Shown: piece by piece, positions 1 through 8,802 of the stretch
How positions within the stretch are numbered: position 1 is the stretch's first letter
Layout of the letters: every line of letters starts with the position of its first letter
Assembly (NCBI GenBank): GCA_963847595.1
Contig: CAWKAJ010000002.1
Span: forward strand, 1,426,001-1,490,000
Length of the DNA stretch: 64,000 bases
Origin: JACWAE01 sp963847595
GTDB lineage: Bacteria > Chloroflexota > Dehalococcoidia > SZUA-161
Direction: 5' to 3'
Notes under the pieces: generated by a model
Database searches by the model: none
Told to the model about the DNA's origin: nothing
The model's input: the letters and a program-made list of their open reading frames with translations, nothing else
Position numbers and translations under genes: made by a program

Positions 1-1
1 T

Positions 2-628
2 TTAATCTGCCCCTCCTGCCGTCAATCGCTACCCCGGATGCGGCTGCCGCTCTGCCAGCGCTGCGGAGCCACAGTTGGCGAAGGCAACCTGTGCCATAGC
101 TGCGTAAACAACCCTCTCACCATTGATGGCATCCGCTCCGTGTTCCTGTTTCAGGGAACCATTCGCCAAGCTATCCTTCAGCTCAAGTACAAGCATCTTA
201 AGGCGGTAGTACTTCCCTTGAGTCAGCTTCTGGCTGAGTACCTGGGTTCCCACCCCCTCAAAGGCGAGGTGCTGGTGCCCGTGCCTCTAAACCCGAAGCG
301 TCTGCGCGAGCGTGGCTATAATCAGGCTTCTCTGCTGGCAAAAGAATTGGGCAGACTTGTCGGCTTCCCTGTGGAGGACGATGCCTTAGTTCGTGTGAAA
401 GACTCTGCTCCCCAGGCCAGGGCCGGGAGCGCCGTAGAACGACGCCGCAATGTTCAGGATGCCTTTGCCTGCTACCAACCTCTGGAGGGGAAGCAGATAT
501 TGCTTGTAGACGACGTCTGTACCACCGGCGCTACACTGGATGCCTGCGCCATAGCCCTTAAAGCAGCGGGCGCGGGCTCTGTCTGGGGTCTCACCGTAGC
601 ACGGGAGATGTTTTCTTCACCGAGTTGA
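2..628 (+). CDS. comF: ComF family phosphoribosyltransferase (5' partial)
   Basis: The frame is open to the window edge, and the residues before the first in-window ATG (38) belong to the protein: they contain a CPSC pair that completes a ComF-type zinc finger with CQRC and CHSC. The start is therefore upstream of the window. The C-terminal half is a type I phosphoribosyltransferase domain with the PRPP-binding signature LLVDDVCTTGAT and an upstream ERGYNQ box, both typical of ComF. ComF proteins are linked to DNA uptake in competent bacteria; in other lineages the role is unknown. hpf follows after a separate promoter, an order seen in many genomes. Confidence 0.93.
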   Translation, partial: LICPSCRQSLPRMRLPLCQRCGATVGEGNLCHSCVNNPLTIDGIRSVFLFQGTIRQAILQLKYKHLKAVVLPLSQLLAEYLGSHPLKGEVLVPVPLNPKRLRERGYNQASLLAKELGRLVGFPVEDDALVRVKDSAPQARAGSAVERRRNVQDAFACYQPLEGKQILLVDDVCTTGATLDACAIALKAAGAGSVWGLTVAREMFSSPS

Positions 629-659
629 AAAGAGCTTCCAAATACCTTCAATGGAACTC

Positions 660-689
660 TTGAAAAGCAAGTGCTCAATAGCATAAAAT
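660..689 (+). promoter_or_regulatory. Predicted promoter for hpf
   Basis: TTGAAA at 660-665 and TAAAAT at 684-689 are separated by 18 bp, a reasonable sigma70-type promoter about 75 bp ahead of hpf. It lies in the AT-rich gap after comF, which suggests hpf is transcribed on its own. Confidence 0.45.
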
Positions 690-763
690 AAGTCGATTTT
701 AGAAAGCCATTTTCCGTGCACAGCCGATGTCGTCATGATTTTTCGTATTAGGGGGTAATGGGA

Positions 764-1327
764 ATGGAATTGGTTATCAAAGGCAAGAATATGGAAGTTG
801 ACAAAGCGGCACAGGAGTATATCCAGAGCAAGCTTAACAGGCTGGAGCGCCATCTCCCCGATATCACCGAGGTCAAGGTCGAGCTTGCCCAGGAGATGAC
901 GAAGTCAGCGGAAAACCGCTTCGTAGCGCAAGTGACCATCACCACCCACGGTACCCTGCTTCGGGGAGAAGAGAGAGCTTCCAACGTTTACGCCGCGATA
1001 GATACCGTCGTCGACGTGTTGAACCGCCAGATCGAGCGCTTCAAGGATAAACTCTACCGCAGCAGGAGAAGAATTACGCCGCTCCGCAGGGAAGAAGCCG
1101 CCGAAGAGTTGCAGGAGGATAAGGTAGAGGCAAAAGAAAAGGAGAGCAGAATCGTAAAGGTCAAGCGTTTTCCGGTCAAGCCCATGACCCCGGACGAGGC
1201 TGCAGACCAGATGGAGCTTCTGTCGCATGACTTCTTCATCTTTTTCAACCCTGAAAGCGATCGATTCGCCGTTATATACCGGCGGGGCGACGGAAACTAT
1301 GGCCTGATCGAGCCCGAACTCGCCTAG
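764..1327 (+). CDS. hpf: Ribosome hibernation promoting factor, long form
   Basis: The product (about 187 aa) has an N-terminal S30AE/YfiA domain over residues 1-100 and a charged linker (EEAAEELQEDKVEAKEKE). The C-terminal dimerisation domain begins near IVKVKRFPVKPMTPDEA and ends with YGLIEPEL. This two-domain layout is the long HPF that dimerises 70S ribosomes into inactive 100S particles in stationary phase or starvation. The start at 764 is preferred over the in-frame ATG at 758 because AGGGGG (750-755) lies 8 bases from 764 but only 2 from 758. It has its own promoter and sits between comF and a CoA-transferase. Confidence 0.95.
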   Translation: MELVIKGKNMEVDKAAQEYIQSKLNRLERHLPDITEVKVELAQEMTKSAENRFVAQVTITTHGTLLRGEERASNVYAAIDTVVDVLNRQIERFKDKLYRSRRRITPLRREEAAEELQEDKVEAKEKESRIVKVKRFPVKPMTPDEAADQMELLSHDFFIFFNPESDRFAVIYRRGDGNYGLIEPELA

Positions 1328-1379
1328 ACGAATCACAATTAGGATTTTAACATTTCTTGTTCGAAAGGAGTTCTTGTTA

Positions 1380-2636
1380 ATGGCTAAGCAAAAGGAAAAG
1401 CCAGCGATGCTGGGCCGCTATCGTGTCCTGGACTTGACCGACGACAGAGGCGCTTTCTGCGGCAAGATCATGGCCGAGCTTGGCGCCGACGTGGTAAAGG
1501 TGGAGAGGCCGGGCGGCGACCCCTCGAGAAATGTCGGGCCTTTCTACAAAGATATCCCCGACCCCGAGAAAAGCCTCTCCTGGTTCGCCTTCAACCAGAA
1601 TAAGAGGGGGATAACCTTAAACATTGAGACCAGAGACGGCCAGGAGATTTTCAAGAAGCTAGCCCGGAAGGCAGATTTCGTCATTGAGTCCTTCAAGCCC
1701 GGCTATCTGGACAAGCTGGGCCTGGGCTACTCCGCCCTGAGCAAGCTCAATCCCAGGATAATCCTGACCTCGATCACGCCCTTCGGACAGACCGGGCCCT
1801 ACAGCACCTACAACTCCCCTGACCTGGTTACCATGTCCATGGCTGGGTATGCCCTTATTTGCGGCGATTCCGACCGCCCGCCGGTGCGCTTCAGCAGCGA
1901 CCAGTCCTATTACCAGTCGAGCCTGCAGGCCACGGTGGGCACCCTTATCGCTCACTATCACAGAGAGATGTCAGGCGAAGGACAGCACGTTGACGTCTCC
2001 ATGCAGGAGTCCATGATCTGGACGCTCTGCTATGCCCCACATGACTGGTATCTGCTCCATCAGATAATCCATACCAGAGAAGGCGCTTACTGGAAGAGGC
2101 TGGGCGTTACCTACCGCCTCATCTGGCCCTGCAAAGACGGCTACGTTTGCTACCGCCTGCTCATGGCGCAGCCCGGAGCGGAAGTGATGAACGACCTTAT
2201 AGCTTCGATGAACAAGGAGGGTCTCGGGCTGAGCATGAAAGACATCGGTTGGACCACCCTGAGCTTCACCGAGGTGCCCCAAGAGCAAATCAACGAGTGG
2301 GAAGTTGAGATAGGCAAGTATTTCCTCAGACACACCAAGCGGGAGCTCCACGAGGAGGCCATCAGGCAGAAGAACGTGCTCCAGCCTGTGAACGACGCCA
2401 AAGACCTCTATGAGTCCCCTCAACTCGCCTCCAGGGACTTCTGGGTTCAGATCAGGCATCCCGAGCTCAGGGCTTCCCTCACCTACCCCGGCCCTTATTT
2501 CAGGTCGACTGAGACGATGTGGCAGAAGGGCAAACGGGCTCCTCTCATCGGCGAGCATAACGAACAGATATATCTCAAGGAACTGAAACTCACCAAAGAG
2601 CAGCTCGCCGTCCTGAAGAGAGAGAACGTTATCTGA
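1380..2636 (+). CDS. Class III (CaiB/BaiF) CoA-transferase
   Basis: The product (about 418 aa) is a full-length family III CoA-transferase. Recognisable pieces are RVLDLTDDRGAFCGKIMAELGADV near the start, VVKVERPGGDP, and GEGQHVDVSMQES, whose Asp is the family's catalytic residue. These enzymes move CoA between carboxylic acids through an aspartyl-CoA thioester. The substrate cannot be read from sequence. The ATG at 1380 is chosen over the TTG at 1374 because AAGGAG (1365-1370) is 9 bases upstream. A second family member follows 17 bases after the stop, so the two probably form an operon and may act as a heteromer or on sequential substrates. Confidence 0.93.
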   Translation: MAKQKEKPAMLGRYRVLDLTDDRGAFCGKIMAELGADVVKVERPGGDPSRNVGPFYKDIPDPEKSLSWFAFNQNKRGITLNIETRDGQEIFKKLARKADFVIESFKPGYLDKLGLGYSALSKLNPRIILTSITPFGQTGPYSTYNSPDLVTMSMAGYALICGDSDRPPVRFSSDQSYYQSSLQATVGTLIAHYHREMSGEGQHVDVSMQESMIWTLCYAPHDWYLLHQIIHTREGAYWKRLGVTYRLIWPCKDGYVCYRLLMAQPGAEVMNDLIASMNKEGLGLSMKDIGWTTLSFTEVPQEQINEWEVEIGKYFLRHTKRELHEEAIRQKNVLQPVNDAKDLYESPQLASRDFWVQIRHPELRASLTYPGPYFRSTETMWQKGKRAPLIGEHNEQIYLKELKLTKEQLAVLKRENVI

Positions 2637-2653
2637 GCGAAAGAGGATATGAG

Positions 2654-3874
2654 ATGAAGAATAAATACGCGTTAGAGGGACTTAAAGTCGTAGACTTCTC
2701 CTGGGTCTTCACCGGCCCTATCGTGACCAAATATCTGGGAGACCACGGCGCTGAGGTGATTAAGATAGAATCCGCCACCAGGCCCGACGGCACCAGGCTT
2801 ATGACTCCGTTCAAGCCCGGGGCGATGGGACTGAACGCCAGCGGCGTTTTCGCCAACTATAACTCGAGCAAGTACAGCATCAACATCAACCTCCGCGAGC
2901 CCCGCGGCAAGGAGGTCGTGAAGAAGCTGGTGCAGCGCGCCGACATCGTCCTGGAGACCTTCGGCCCCGGCGTCATGACCAAGCTGCAACTCAACTACGA
3001 CATCCTGAAGCAGGTAAAGCATGACATCATCATGCTCAGCATGACCATGGTCGGCCAGACCGGCCCGCACTCCCAGCAGCCCTCATTCGGCCAGGTCTTG
3101 CAGGCCACCAACGGCTTCGTGCAACTCCTCGGCTGGCCCGACCGGGAGCCCTCGCTGCCCGTAGCTGCCTACACGGATTACATCGCTCCCTGGTATGTGC
3201 TCATCGCACTGATGGCGGCCCTAGACTTCCGCCGCCGCACCGGCAAGGGCCAGTACATCGACCTCGCCATGCTGGAAGCCAGCGTGCACCTGGCTGCCCC
3301 GGTGGTCATGGACTACACGGTCAATGGCACGATACAGAACCGCATGGGTAACCGCAACCCGGGCTATGCCCCTCACGGCGTCTATCCCGGCAAAGGCGAG
3401 GAGAGATGGATTGCCATAGCCGTAGCCAGCGACGAGGAGTGGCAAGCGTTATGTAAGGCAATGGGCAATCCCGAATGGACTAAATCGCCCAAGTTCGACA
3501 CCCTGCTGCACAGGACAGAGAACCAAGATGAGCTGGACAAGCTCATGGGTCAGTGGACCAAGAGCTACACCCCCGAAGAGATAATGGCGAAGCTGCAGGC
3601 GGCGGGAGTAGCGGCAGGAGTGCTGCAAAACGCCGAAGACCTGGTAGACAAAGACCCGCAACTCAAGCTCAGGCAGCACTTCGTTGAGATGGACCATGCC
3701 GAGATGGGCAAGCACCTCACCGAGCGGCCGCCGTTCAAGCTCTCCAAGACACCCTCGGAGCCGCAGCGGCCCTTCCCCTCCTTCGGTGAGCACACCGAGT
3801 ATATCTGCAAAGAGATACTGAACATGGGCGATGCCGAGTTCGCCGACCTCATCGGCGCCGGCGTGCTAGCCTAG
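2654..3874 (+). CDS. Class III (CaiB/BaiF) CoA-transferase
   Basis: The product (406 aa) is a second family III CoA-transferase. It has the FSWVFTGPIVTKYLGDHGAEV start, VIKIES, and GKGQYIDLAMLEASVH carrying the catalytic Asp. It is clearly diverged from its upstream neighbour, so this is not a recent duplication. An AAGAGG purine stretch precedes the ATG. Paired CaiB-like genes often encode the two subunits of heteromeric transferases, such as those activating aromatic or alkyl succinates, but nothing here fixes the substrate. A GTAGGGGC hairpin begins 7 bases after the stop and may protect or terminate the transcript. Confidence 0.93.
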   Translation: MKNKYALEGLKVVDFSWVFTGPIVTKYLGDHGAEVIKIESATRPDGTRLMTPFKPGAMGLNASGVFANYNSSKYSININLREPRGKEVVKKLVQRADIVLETFGPGVMTKLQLNYDILKQVKHDIIMLSMTMVGQTGPHSQQPSFGQVLQATNGFVQLLGWPDREPSLPVAAYTDYIAPWYVLIALMAALDFRRRTGKGQYIDLAMLEASVHLAAPVVMDYTVNGTIQNRMGNRNPGYAPHGVYPGKGEERWIAIAVASDEEWQALCKAMGNPEWTKSPKFDTLLHRTENQDELDKLMGQWTKSYTPEEIMAKLQAAGVAAGVLQNAEDLVDKDPQLKLRQHFVEMDHAEMGKHLTERPPFKLSKTPSEPQRPFPSFGEHTEYICKEILNMGDAEFADLIGAGVLA

Positions 3875-3880
3875 AATTGT

Positions 3881-3939
3881 GTAGGGGCACGGTGCACTGT
3901 GCCCGAAAACCGTAGGTGGCATTCAATTGAATGCCCTAC
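3881..3939. repeat. Two GTAGGGGC-type palindromes
   Basis: Two hairpins in tandem follow the CoA-transferase stop. The first (3881-3904) pairs GGGCACGGTG with CACTGTGCCC. The second (3911-3939) pairs GGCATTCAA with TTGAATGCC between GTAGG and CCTAC ends. They belong to a nine-member family in this window whose outer GTAGGGGC is constant while the arm sequence changes with pairing kept. Position at the 3' end suggests a terminator or mRNA-stabilising role. Confidence 0.7.
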
Positions 3940-4142
3940 GCCTGCTGATATTAGCACAAATATTCTAATACTGTCAAGGGGAAAATGTCGCAGCCAAGCT
4001 GTCAGCGGCCAGTCCTCTCAGCTAGTTCGAGAGGATTTTCACCCTCACCTAGCCTCTCCCGTCAAGGGAGAGGAATGAAGCGAGATAACCTCGCTCCTGC
4101 TTTGTATCAGCCCCTGTATCCCTATTCCTAAGGGGAAGTAAA

Positions 4143-4241
4143 TGTCACTGTGAGGAGCAAGCTCCACAATCACCTCGTGGTCATGAATATCAAGAAGGCG
4201 ATGAGATTGCCACGCCCGCCTCTGGCGGGCTCGCAATGACA
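4143..4241. repeat. MITE-like element B
   Basis: The element has imperfect terminal inverted repeats TGTCACTGTGAG and CTCGCAATGACA and includes the internal palindrome CCCGCCTCTGGCGGG. A half copy ending in the same CTCGCAATGACA lies at 11581-11624. There is no coding capacity. It fills part of the 640-bp gene-free stretch 3875-4512, together with the palindromes at 3881-3939 and element A at 4257-4360. Confidence 0.55.
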
Positions 4242-4256
4242 CTGGAACTTTGCTAA

Positions 4257-4360
4257 TGTCATTCTGAGGAATCCGCCTTCGCGGACGACCGAAGAATCTC
4301 TGATAATAGTAATAGCGCAGAGCTAAGTACTGAGATTCTTCGCTAAAGCTCAGAATGACA
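4257..4360. repeat. MITE-like element A, copy 1
   Basis: The 104-bp element is bounded by perfect 12-bp terminal inverted repeats, TGTCATTCTGAG and CTCAGAATGACA. Inside are GAAGAATCTC and GAGATTCTTC half-sites. Copy 2 at 29761-29858 is the same element in the opposite orientation, and a shortened copy is at 43646-43702. This is the structure of a small non-autonomous insertion or a large REP sequence. No target duplication was established. Confidence 0.65.
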
Positions 4361-4512
4361 CAATACTCCACGCCTTCTATTGTCAAAGCAATGACAAACC
4401 GACGGCTGACAACTGCCTATCCCCCTCACTCTGACTCTCTCCCTCCAGGGGCGAGAGGACTCTGGAAGCTAATGCCCATAGCCTCCTTTTCTAAAGCGGG
4501 GATCATGGATAC

Positions 4513-5748
4513 CTACAGGCCTACCATTTTCAGCAGTTGGTCGTAGCTGGAAATGCCTGAGACCGTCTTGATGAAATCGCCCAGGGAAGGGCTGCCCTGC
4601 CTCAACTCCTCCAAATAGCCTGCTATCGGGCTCACCGAGCCGGGCTGGTCGGAGTAAGTGCCATTGAAAGCGAAGTACGCCTGGTTCAGCTTCCTGATAT
4701 AGTAGCCGTTCTGCGCCAGGTACTCCCGCATCTGCTCCATATATTGCTCCGCCTCGTCAATCTGACCCTGCGCCAGCAACTGGTCCACCGTGACCCTGAT
4801 CTGCCCCATCTCCTTGTTGAAATCGAATGCAGGCTGTGACGGTGCAGCGGGCGGCGCAGCCTGGCTTACCGGTTGGGCATAGTAGCGCTGGTAGACAAGC
4901 TGTCCTATCTCGTCCCCGCAGAGGTCAGCGGCGGTCTCATTAATGGAGGTCATGTCGTAGTTCGCCCAGTAGTTGCGCCCCAGGGGATGGAAATAGAAGT
5001 ACTGATGCATCCATTCGTGGGCTACCGTAGACAGAAGGTATTGCAGCGAATCGTCCTGGGGGATAATGCTGGGGTAGGTGGCGACGCCGCCGACCCTTTC
5101 CACCAGGCCGGACATATTGATGCCCGCGACTTTGTTCTCGATACCCTCGATCTGCTCCAGGCTGAGGTCAGGGCTGAGCAGGATGGTCTTAGTCAGCTCA
5201 ATCTTGTCCCTGGGCGAGACAATGAGCACATTCGGCTCCTGCTGAAACTGGAAGTCCACAGGCGGGAACAGGAGATTGAATCTGCCTATGAAATCGATAG
5301 TCTTGGTCAGCCCTTCATCGGTGAGTACACTGCTTATCTGCCCTTCTACGATGGCCTCGACCTGGTCTCGGAGGCTGTCCCTCTGTCGCGTCAGTTGGGC
5401 CAACTGTGCTTCGAGCGATTTCAGGTCTGCCTCTGAAGTGTTCCCTTCCGCTTTGTCGCGGTTTATGGTGTCTTGCAGCGAGCTTGCGCTTTGTGCCAGG
5501 GACAGGTAGTCCTCTACCCGCTGCACGCTCTCCTGTTCCGAAAGTTTCCCGGGGAGGAAGAACTGCTCCAGGCTGTAGCCCCACTTATCGAAGAAATTGC
5601 CGAACTCCCATTCCGAGATACTGAAAGTATAAGGCCCGGCGATTTCATCCCAGACGCTCAGCTTCGGCGACTGGTCCGAGGGAGGCAGGATGCAGAGCAC
5701 CAAGAGGAGTATTAAGTCGAATAGAAGCCCGAGTTTGAAGCTGTTCAT
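4513..5748 (-). CDS. Membrane-anchored HExxH metallopeptidase-like protein
   Basis: The product (about 411 aa) has an N-terminal membrane segment (LGLLFDLILLLVLCIL, residues 6-21) and a coiled coil around residues 95-135. A zinc-protease-like core HEWMH spans residues 244-248, and Glu271 in INETAAD is a likely third ligand, as in gluzincins. The catalytic part should face outside the membrane. It is not a member I can name. The ATG at 5748 is favoured over 5778 because a promoter on this strand (5781-5809) would start transcripts at about the upper ATG. It diverges from the AttH-like gene. Confidence 0.8.
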   Translation of the reverse strand: MNSFKLGLLFDLILLLVLCILPPSDQSPKLSVWDEIAGPYTFSISEWEFGNFFDKWGYSLEQFFLPGKLSEQESVQRVEDYLSLAQSASSLQDTINRDKAEGNTSEADLKSLEAQLAQLTRQRDSLRDQVEAIVEGQISSVLTDEGLTKTIDFIGRFNLLFPPVDFQFQQEPNVLIVSPRDKIELTKTILLSPDLSLEQIEGIENKVAGINMSGLVERVGGVATYPSIIPQDDSLQYLLSTVAHEWMHQYFYFHPLGRNYWANYDMTSINETAADLCGDEIGQLVYQRYYAQPVSQAAPPAAPSQPAFDFNKEMGQIRVTVDQLLAQGQIDEAEQYMEQMREYLAQNGYYIRKLNQAYFAFNGTYSDQPGSVSPIAGYLEELRQGSPSLGDFIKTVSGISSYDQLLKMVGL

Positions 5749-5780
5749 ATCCCGGTCTTGCTGAAGAAATGCCTGCATTC

Positions 5781-5809
5781 AGCATAGCACAGACCTTCGG
5801 ATAAGCCAA
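5781..5809 (-). promoter_or_regulatory. Predicted promoter for the HExxH protein gene
   Basis: Read on the minus strand, TTGGCT (5809-5804) and TATGCT (5786-5781) are 17 bp apart. Transcription would begin close to position 5774, which argues that translation starts at the lower ATG (5748). Confidence 0.45.
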
Positions 5810-5820
5810 AACTGAGCGAA

Positions 5821-5849
5821 TTGCGCCACTTTAGCCCTAACGTTATAAT
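5821..5849 (+). promoter_or_regulatory. Predicted promoter for the AttH-like gene
   Basis: TTGCGC (5821-5826) and a perfect TATAAT (5844-5849) have 17-bp spacing, about 60 bp ahead of the start at 5912. It lies back-to-back with the minus-strand promoter at 5781-5809. Confidence 0.55.
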
Positions 5850-5911
5850 AGCGCAGCCATCAGCAGGATACACGAACGGTTCAACACAAAATGAACCGGA
5901 TGGGAGGCACT

Positions 5912-7144
5912 ATGGAGGAGAAGAACGCTGCCAGCGTCATACTGCAAGAGGGATATGTGCAGTCGTTACCATTCTGGAACGAAAGATCCTGGAAGCATTA
6001 TCCCTTCGCCCGCGAGGGCACCGAGCAGAATTTCACGCTGCCTGCTGCCGAGGGCTGGCACCCTGGCCATCAATCTCAGTCATGGACCCTTGAGGGACAT
6101 CTTGTTTCCCGGGAAAGCGGAAGAAGGTATGCCTTCATAAGTGTCTATAACTACAATGTCATGGGAAAACTTCTGGGGTTCCATTGGTATCTGCTTCACG
6201 TTACTGATGTCACTAATGGCAAGAGCCATATCAGCAGAGCATATCATTTCCGACCGTTTCCCGACCTGTTCAAGCCTCCCTTCGACATTAAGCAAGGCAG
6301 CCTGGACATAACCTATCGATCGCGAGGAGGGCGCGTCAACATTTGGCGTACTAAGAGGAACGCGAGCGGAAACCTGATGCCCTTCGAATACCGTTTTGAG
6401 TCCTCCGGCACCGACAGTTCAGGCGAACCGGTCGGTCTGATGCTTGACCTCGAGGCTCTCAAGCCCCCGATGGTGCTTGGAGCCATGGACTATAAGGGGA
6501 AGGTCACCATGATCGGCCAGCCGGACACCTTTTCACTGGCTTTCCCCAGATTTAAATTGCGGGGCACCATCGAGATTTCTGGCAGAACAGAGAACGTGGA
6601 GGGAATCGGCTGGGTTGGACTGCAGTGGGCTCCGAAGCATTTTGGGTCGAAGAACCATCCACTGAAGCGCATCAAGCACCAGATATACTTTGTTCATCTC
6701 AGCAACGGTTGGGACTTGAGCTTCTGGAGGCAGTACGATACCTTCAGGTGCAACCGGCTTCTGCCTTTCTCGGGCATAACAGCGCTTCTTGAAGACAATA
6801 CGATGACATCCACGAACAACTACACTTTCGAACCCATAAGCTATTTTCGAAACCCCGGAACAGCCAAGCCGCTGCTCAGGACAGGCCCGAAGACACACTA
6901 CTACACACATGCGGCGAGACTGACGATACCGGAGTTAGACGCTGATTTAGTCATTTCGCCGCTCGGAGAAAACAACACCCTCAGCCTTTTCGTCGAGTAC
7001 CTGATCGCCTCAACTGAGATCACCGGCCGAGTTCATGGCAAAGAGGTGTACGGTGTCGGCCTGACGGAGCATACCAAGAATCTGGCACGAGAAGCAGGAG
7101 TACGTGACTATGCTCAGGAATACCCTGGCCAACCTTCCCGATAA
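5912..7144 (+). CDS. AttH/CrtC-like lipocalin-fold protein
   Basis: The product (about 410 aa) resembles the AttH / carotenoid 1,2-hydratase (CrtC) superfamily, built from two lipocalin-like barrels. Visible hallmarks are WTLEGHLVSRESGRRYAF near the N-terminus, the VNIWR strand, and the second-domain GIGWVGLQWAPKHFG, which resembles the family's conserved Trp/Gln motif. Such proteins are hydratases or lipid/isoprenoid-binding proteins. No carotenoid genes are nearby, so a function cannot be assigned. The ATG at 5912 has GGGAGG 4 bases upstream, whereas the ATG at 5891 has no ribosome site. Its 3' end overlaps the next gene by 35 bases. Confidence 0.7.
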   Translation: MEEKNAASVILQEGYVQSLPFWNERSWKHYPFAREGTEQNFTLPAAEGWHPGHQSQSWTLEGHLVSRESGRRYAFISVYNYNVMGKLLGFHWYLLHVTDVTNGKSHISRAYHFRPFPDLFKPPFDIKQGSLDITYRSRGGRVNIWRTKRNASGNLMPFEYRFESSGTDSSGEPVGLMLDLEALKPPMVLGAMDYKGKVTMIGQPDTFSLAFPRFKLRGTIEISGRTENVEGIGWVGLQWAPKHFGSKNHPLKRIKHQIYFVHLSNGWDLSFWRQYDTFRCNRLLPFSGITALLEDNTMTSTNNYTFEPISYFRNPGTAKPLLRTGPKTHYYTHAARLTIPELDADLVISPLGENNTLSLFVEYLIASTEITGRVHGKEVYGVGLTEHTKNLAREAGVRDYAQEYPGQPSR

Positions 7145-7358
7145 AGCCTTTCTTAGAGAGCGGCCCGCTATTGAAAAGAAGCTGCTAAACGATTTGGAGG
7201 AGGTTATTGCAGCGGCAGAGGTGGGAGACAAAACCCGAGCGAAGCAGATGATGGTTAATTACACGCAGTTAATCTCCCGTAGCATCAACGAAGCCGTAAT
7301 ACCAAAGCCGGCAGCGGACCTGACCTGTTTGTGCAGAGATTTTCTGGCACGATTGTGA
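7110..7358 (+). CDS. Small hypothetical protein (82 aa)
   Basis: I do not recognise this protein. It is charged and helical, with LLNDLEEVIAAAEVGDKTRAKQMM in the middle and a C-terminal CLCRD. The ATG at 7110 has AGGAG at 7096-7100, and is preferred over the GTG at 7104. It overlaps the AttH-like gene by 35 bases and ends 8 bases before the PIN gene, so the three are probably translated from one transcript. A small gene directly ahead of a PIN gene recalls toxin-antitoxin order, but the PIN protein is far larger than VapC toxins. Confidence 0.6.
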   Translation: MLRNTLANLPDKAFLRERPAIEKKLLNDLEEVIAAAEVGDKTRAKQMMVNYTQLISRSINEAVIPKPAADLTCLCRDFLARL

Positions 7359-7366
7359 GGTCAAGC

Positions 7367-8728
7367 ATGTCTAAGGTAGTTTTTCTGGATACCAATGTGT
7401 TCTTGCACTATCAACCTTTCGATCAAATTCATTGGCTCAAAGTCCTGAACGCGCCCGAAATCATGATAGTCATACCTCCAGTGACTATTCGTGAGTTGAA
7501 TAGGCATAAGGAACTTCATTCCCGGTCACAGGTGAAGGAAAGAGCTGGTACAGTAATCAGAAAGCTCCACACGCTATTTGTGTCGGGCTCTCCAGCGCAT
7601 GTCCGAGATGGCGTGGAGATGCGCCTTGAAGACCGCGACCCCACGATTGATTTTGAAGCATTTCAACTGAATCACGACATACAGGACGACCAATTGATTG
7701 CCAGTATCATCATGCTCAAGAATGAGGAGCCAGGAGCAGAGGTCATACTAATTACTTTTGATGCAGGACTTACATTGATGGCAAAGGCAAGACGTCTAAG
7801 TATCTCAACAACAATGTTGCCAGACAACCTAAAACTCGCAGAGGAACCCGACCCGAATCAACTCCATATCAGAGAACTTGAGCAGAAAATACGTGCGTTG
7901 GAGCTAAAGATACCTCAACTTTCACTGACATTTGAGGATGGCAATAAACATGCTACCTATGTGTTGCAACCTCCTGTAGAACTCACCCAGGAAGAACTGG
8001 CCATTAAACTCCAGTTACTCGAAGAGCAATATCCTAAACAGCAATATCCTAAGTTGAATTACCAACCTAAAAAACAAATAGGCAACATGCCTGAACAACT
8101 TGCTTCTATCGCAGAAGCTATCGCCAGCGTCAACGCTTTTTATTATGGTATCTTTCTACCGTCAGCGGATATAGACAGGTACAATACGGAACTTGACAAG
8201 TTTTACCAAACATATGCTGAGTATGTACGAAGTGATGTTTCGTTTCAGAATCTCAAACACAGGAGTATCAAGCTATCGCTTCTTGTCGCAAATGATGGAA
8301 CGGCGCCAGCAGAAGATGTGGACGTATTCATGCATTTCCCTGATGTCTTCGAACTGATGGATGAACGTGGTTTCCCCAAACACCCAATACCACCTGACCC
8401 GCCTGCGAAGCCGACAACGCAAATGTTGCAACTTCTGGGGTTAGGGAATGGTGCACAAATAGTTTTGCCTCAGCTAATAACTCGTAAAGATTCAATTCTG
8501 CGCCCGCCCAATGTATCAGCGCCGAATATCATACGAACTAGCGGCTTCGATGTTAATTTTCATGTTCAGAGGATAAAACACAGGCTACAGGAATCCGCTG
8601 AACCGCTATACATTGTCTTCGAATCATTTGAGAGAGCTAAATCTTTTCAAATCAGTTACCGAATGTTAGCGGCTAACTTACCAAATGAAGTGACTGGTAA
8701 GCTGGGTGTTGTCATAAGGAAAGATTGA
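7367..8728 (+). CDS. PIN-domain protein with long C-terminal extension
   Basis: The product (about 453 aa) starts with a PIN nuclease domain: VFLDTNVFLHY (Asp8), TIRELNRHKE (Glu43), QDDQLIAS (Asp107/108) and TFDAG (Asp132) match the acidic metal-binding quartet. A coiled region (residues 165-180) and a roughly 270-residue C-terminal part of unknown fold follow. PIN domains are Mg-dependent single-strand RNases. At this length it resembles stand-alone PIN_4-type proteins more than VapC toxins. Start 7367 is supported by GAGGT 7-10 bases upstream and by the position of the catalytic Asp. Base composition is more AT-rich than its neighbours, suggesting acquisition. Confidence 0.85.
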   Translation: MSKVVFLDTNVFLHYQPFDQIHWLKVLNAPEIMIVIPPVTIRELNRHKELHSRSQVKERAGTVIRKLHTLFVSGSPAHVRDGVEMRLEDRDPTIDFEAFQLNHDIQDDQLIASIIMLKNEEPGAEVILITFDAGLTLMAKARRLSISTTMLPDNLKLAEEPDPNQLHIRELEQKIRALELKIPQLSLTFEDGNKHATYVLQPPVELTQEELAIKLQLLEEQYPKQQYPKLNYQPKKQIGNMPEQLASIAEAIASVNAFYYGIFLPSADIDRYNTELDKFYQTYAEYVRSDVSFQNLKHRSIKLSLLVANDGTAPAEDVDVFMHFPDVFELMDERGFPKHPIPPDPPAKPTTQMLQLLGLGNGAQIVLPQLITRKDSILRPPNVSAPNIIRTSGFDVNFHVQRIKHRLQESAEPLYIVFESFERAKSFQISYRMLAANLPNEVTGKLGVVIRKD

Positions 8729-8802
8729 AGAGTATTCTTCAATAAGCGCATAGGGCCGCCACCCTGCAATTCACTTCTTCGATTTGCATCAGGGTGGTGC
8801 TT

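Noticed and set aside
7110..8728. VapBC-type toxin-antitoxin pair
   Set aside because: The PIN protein is about three times the length of VapC, and the small upstream protein shows no antitoxin DNA-binding motif.
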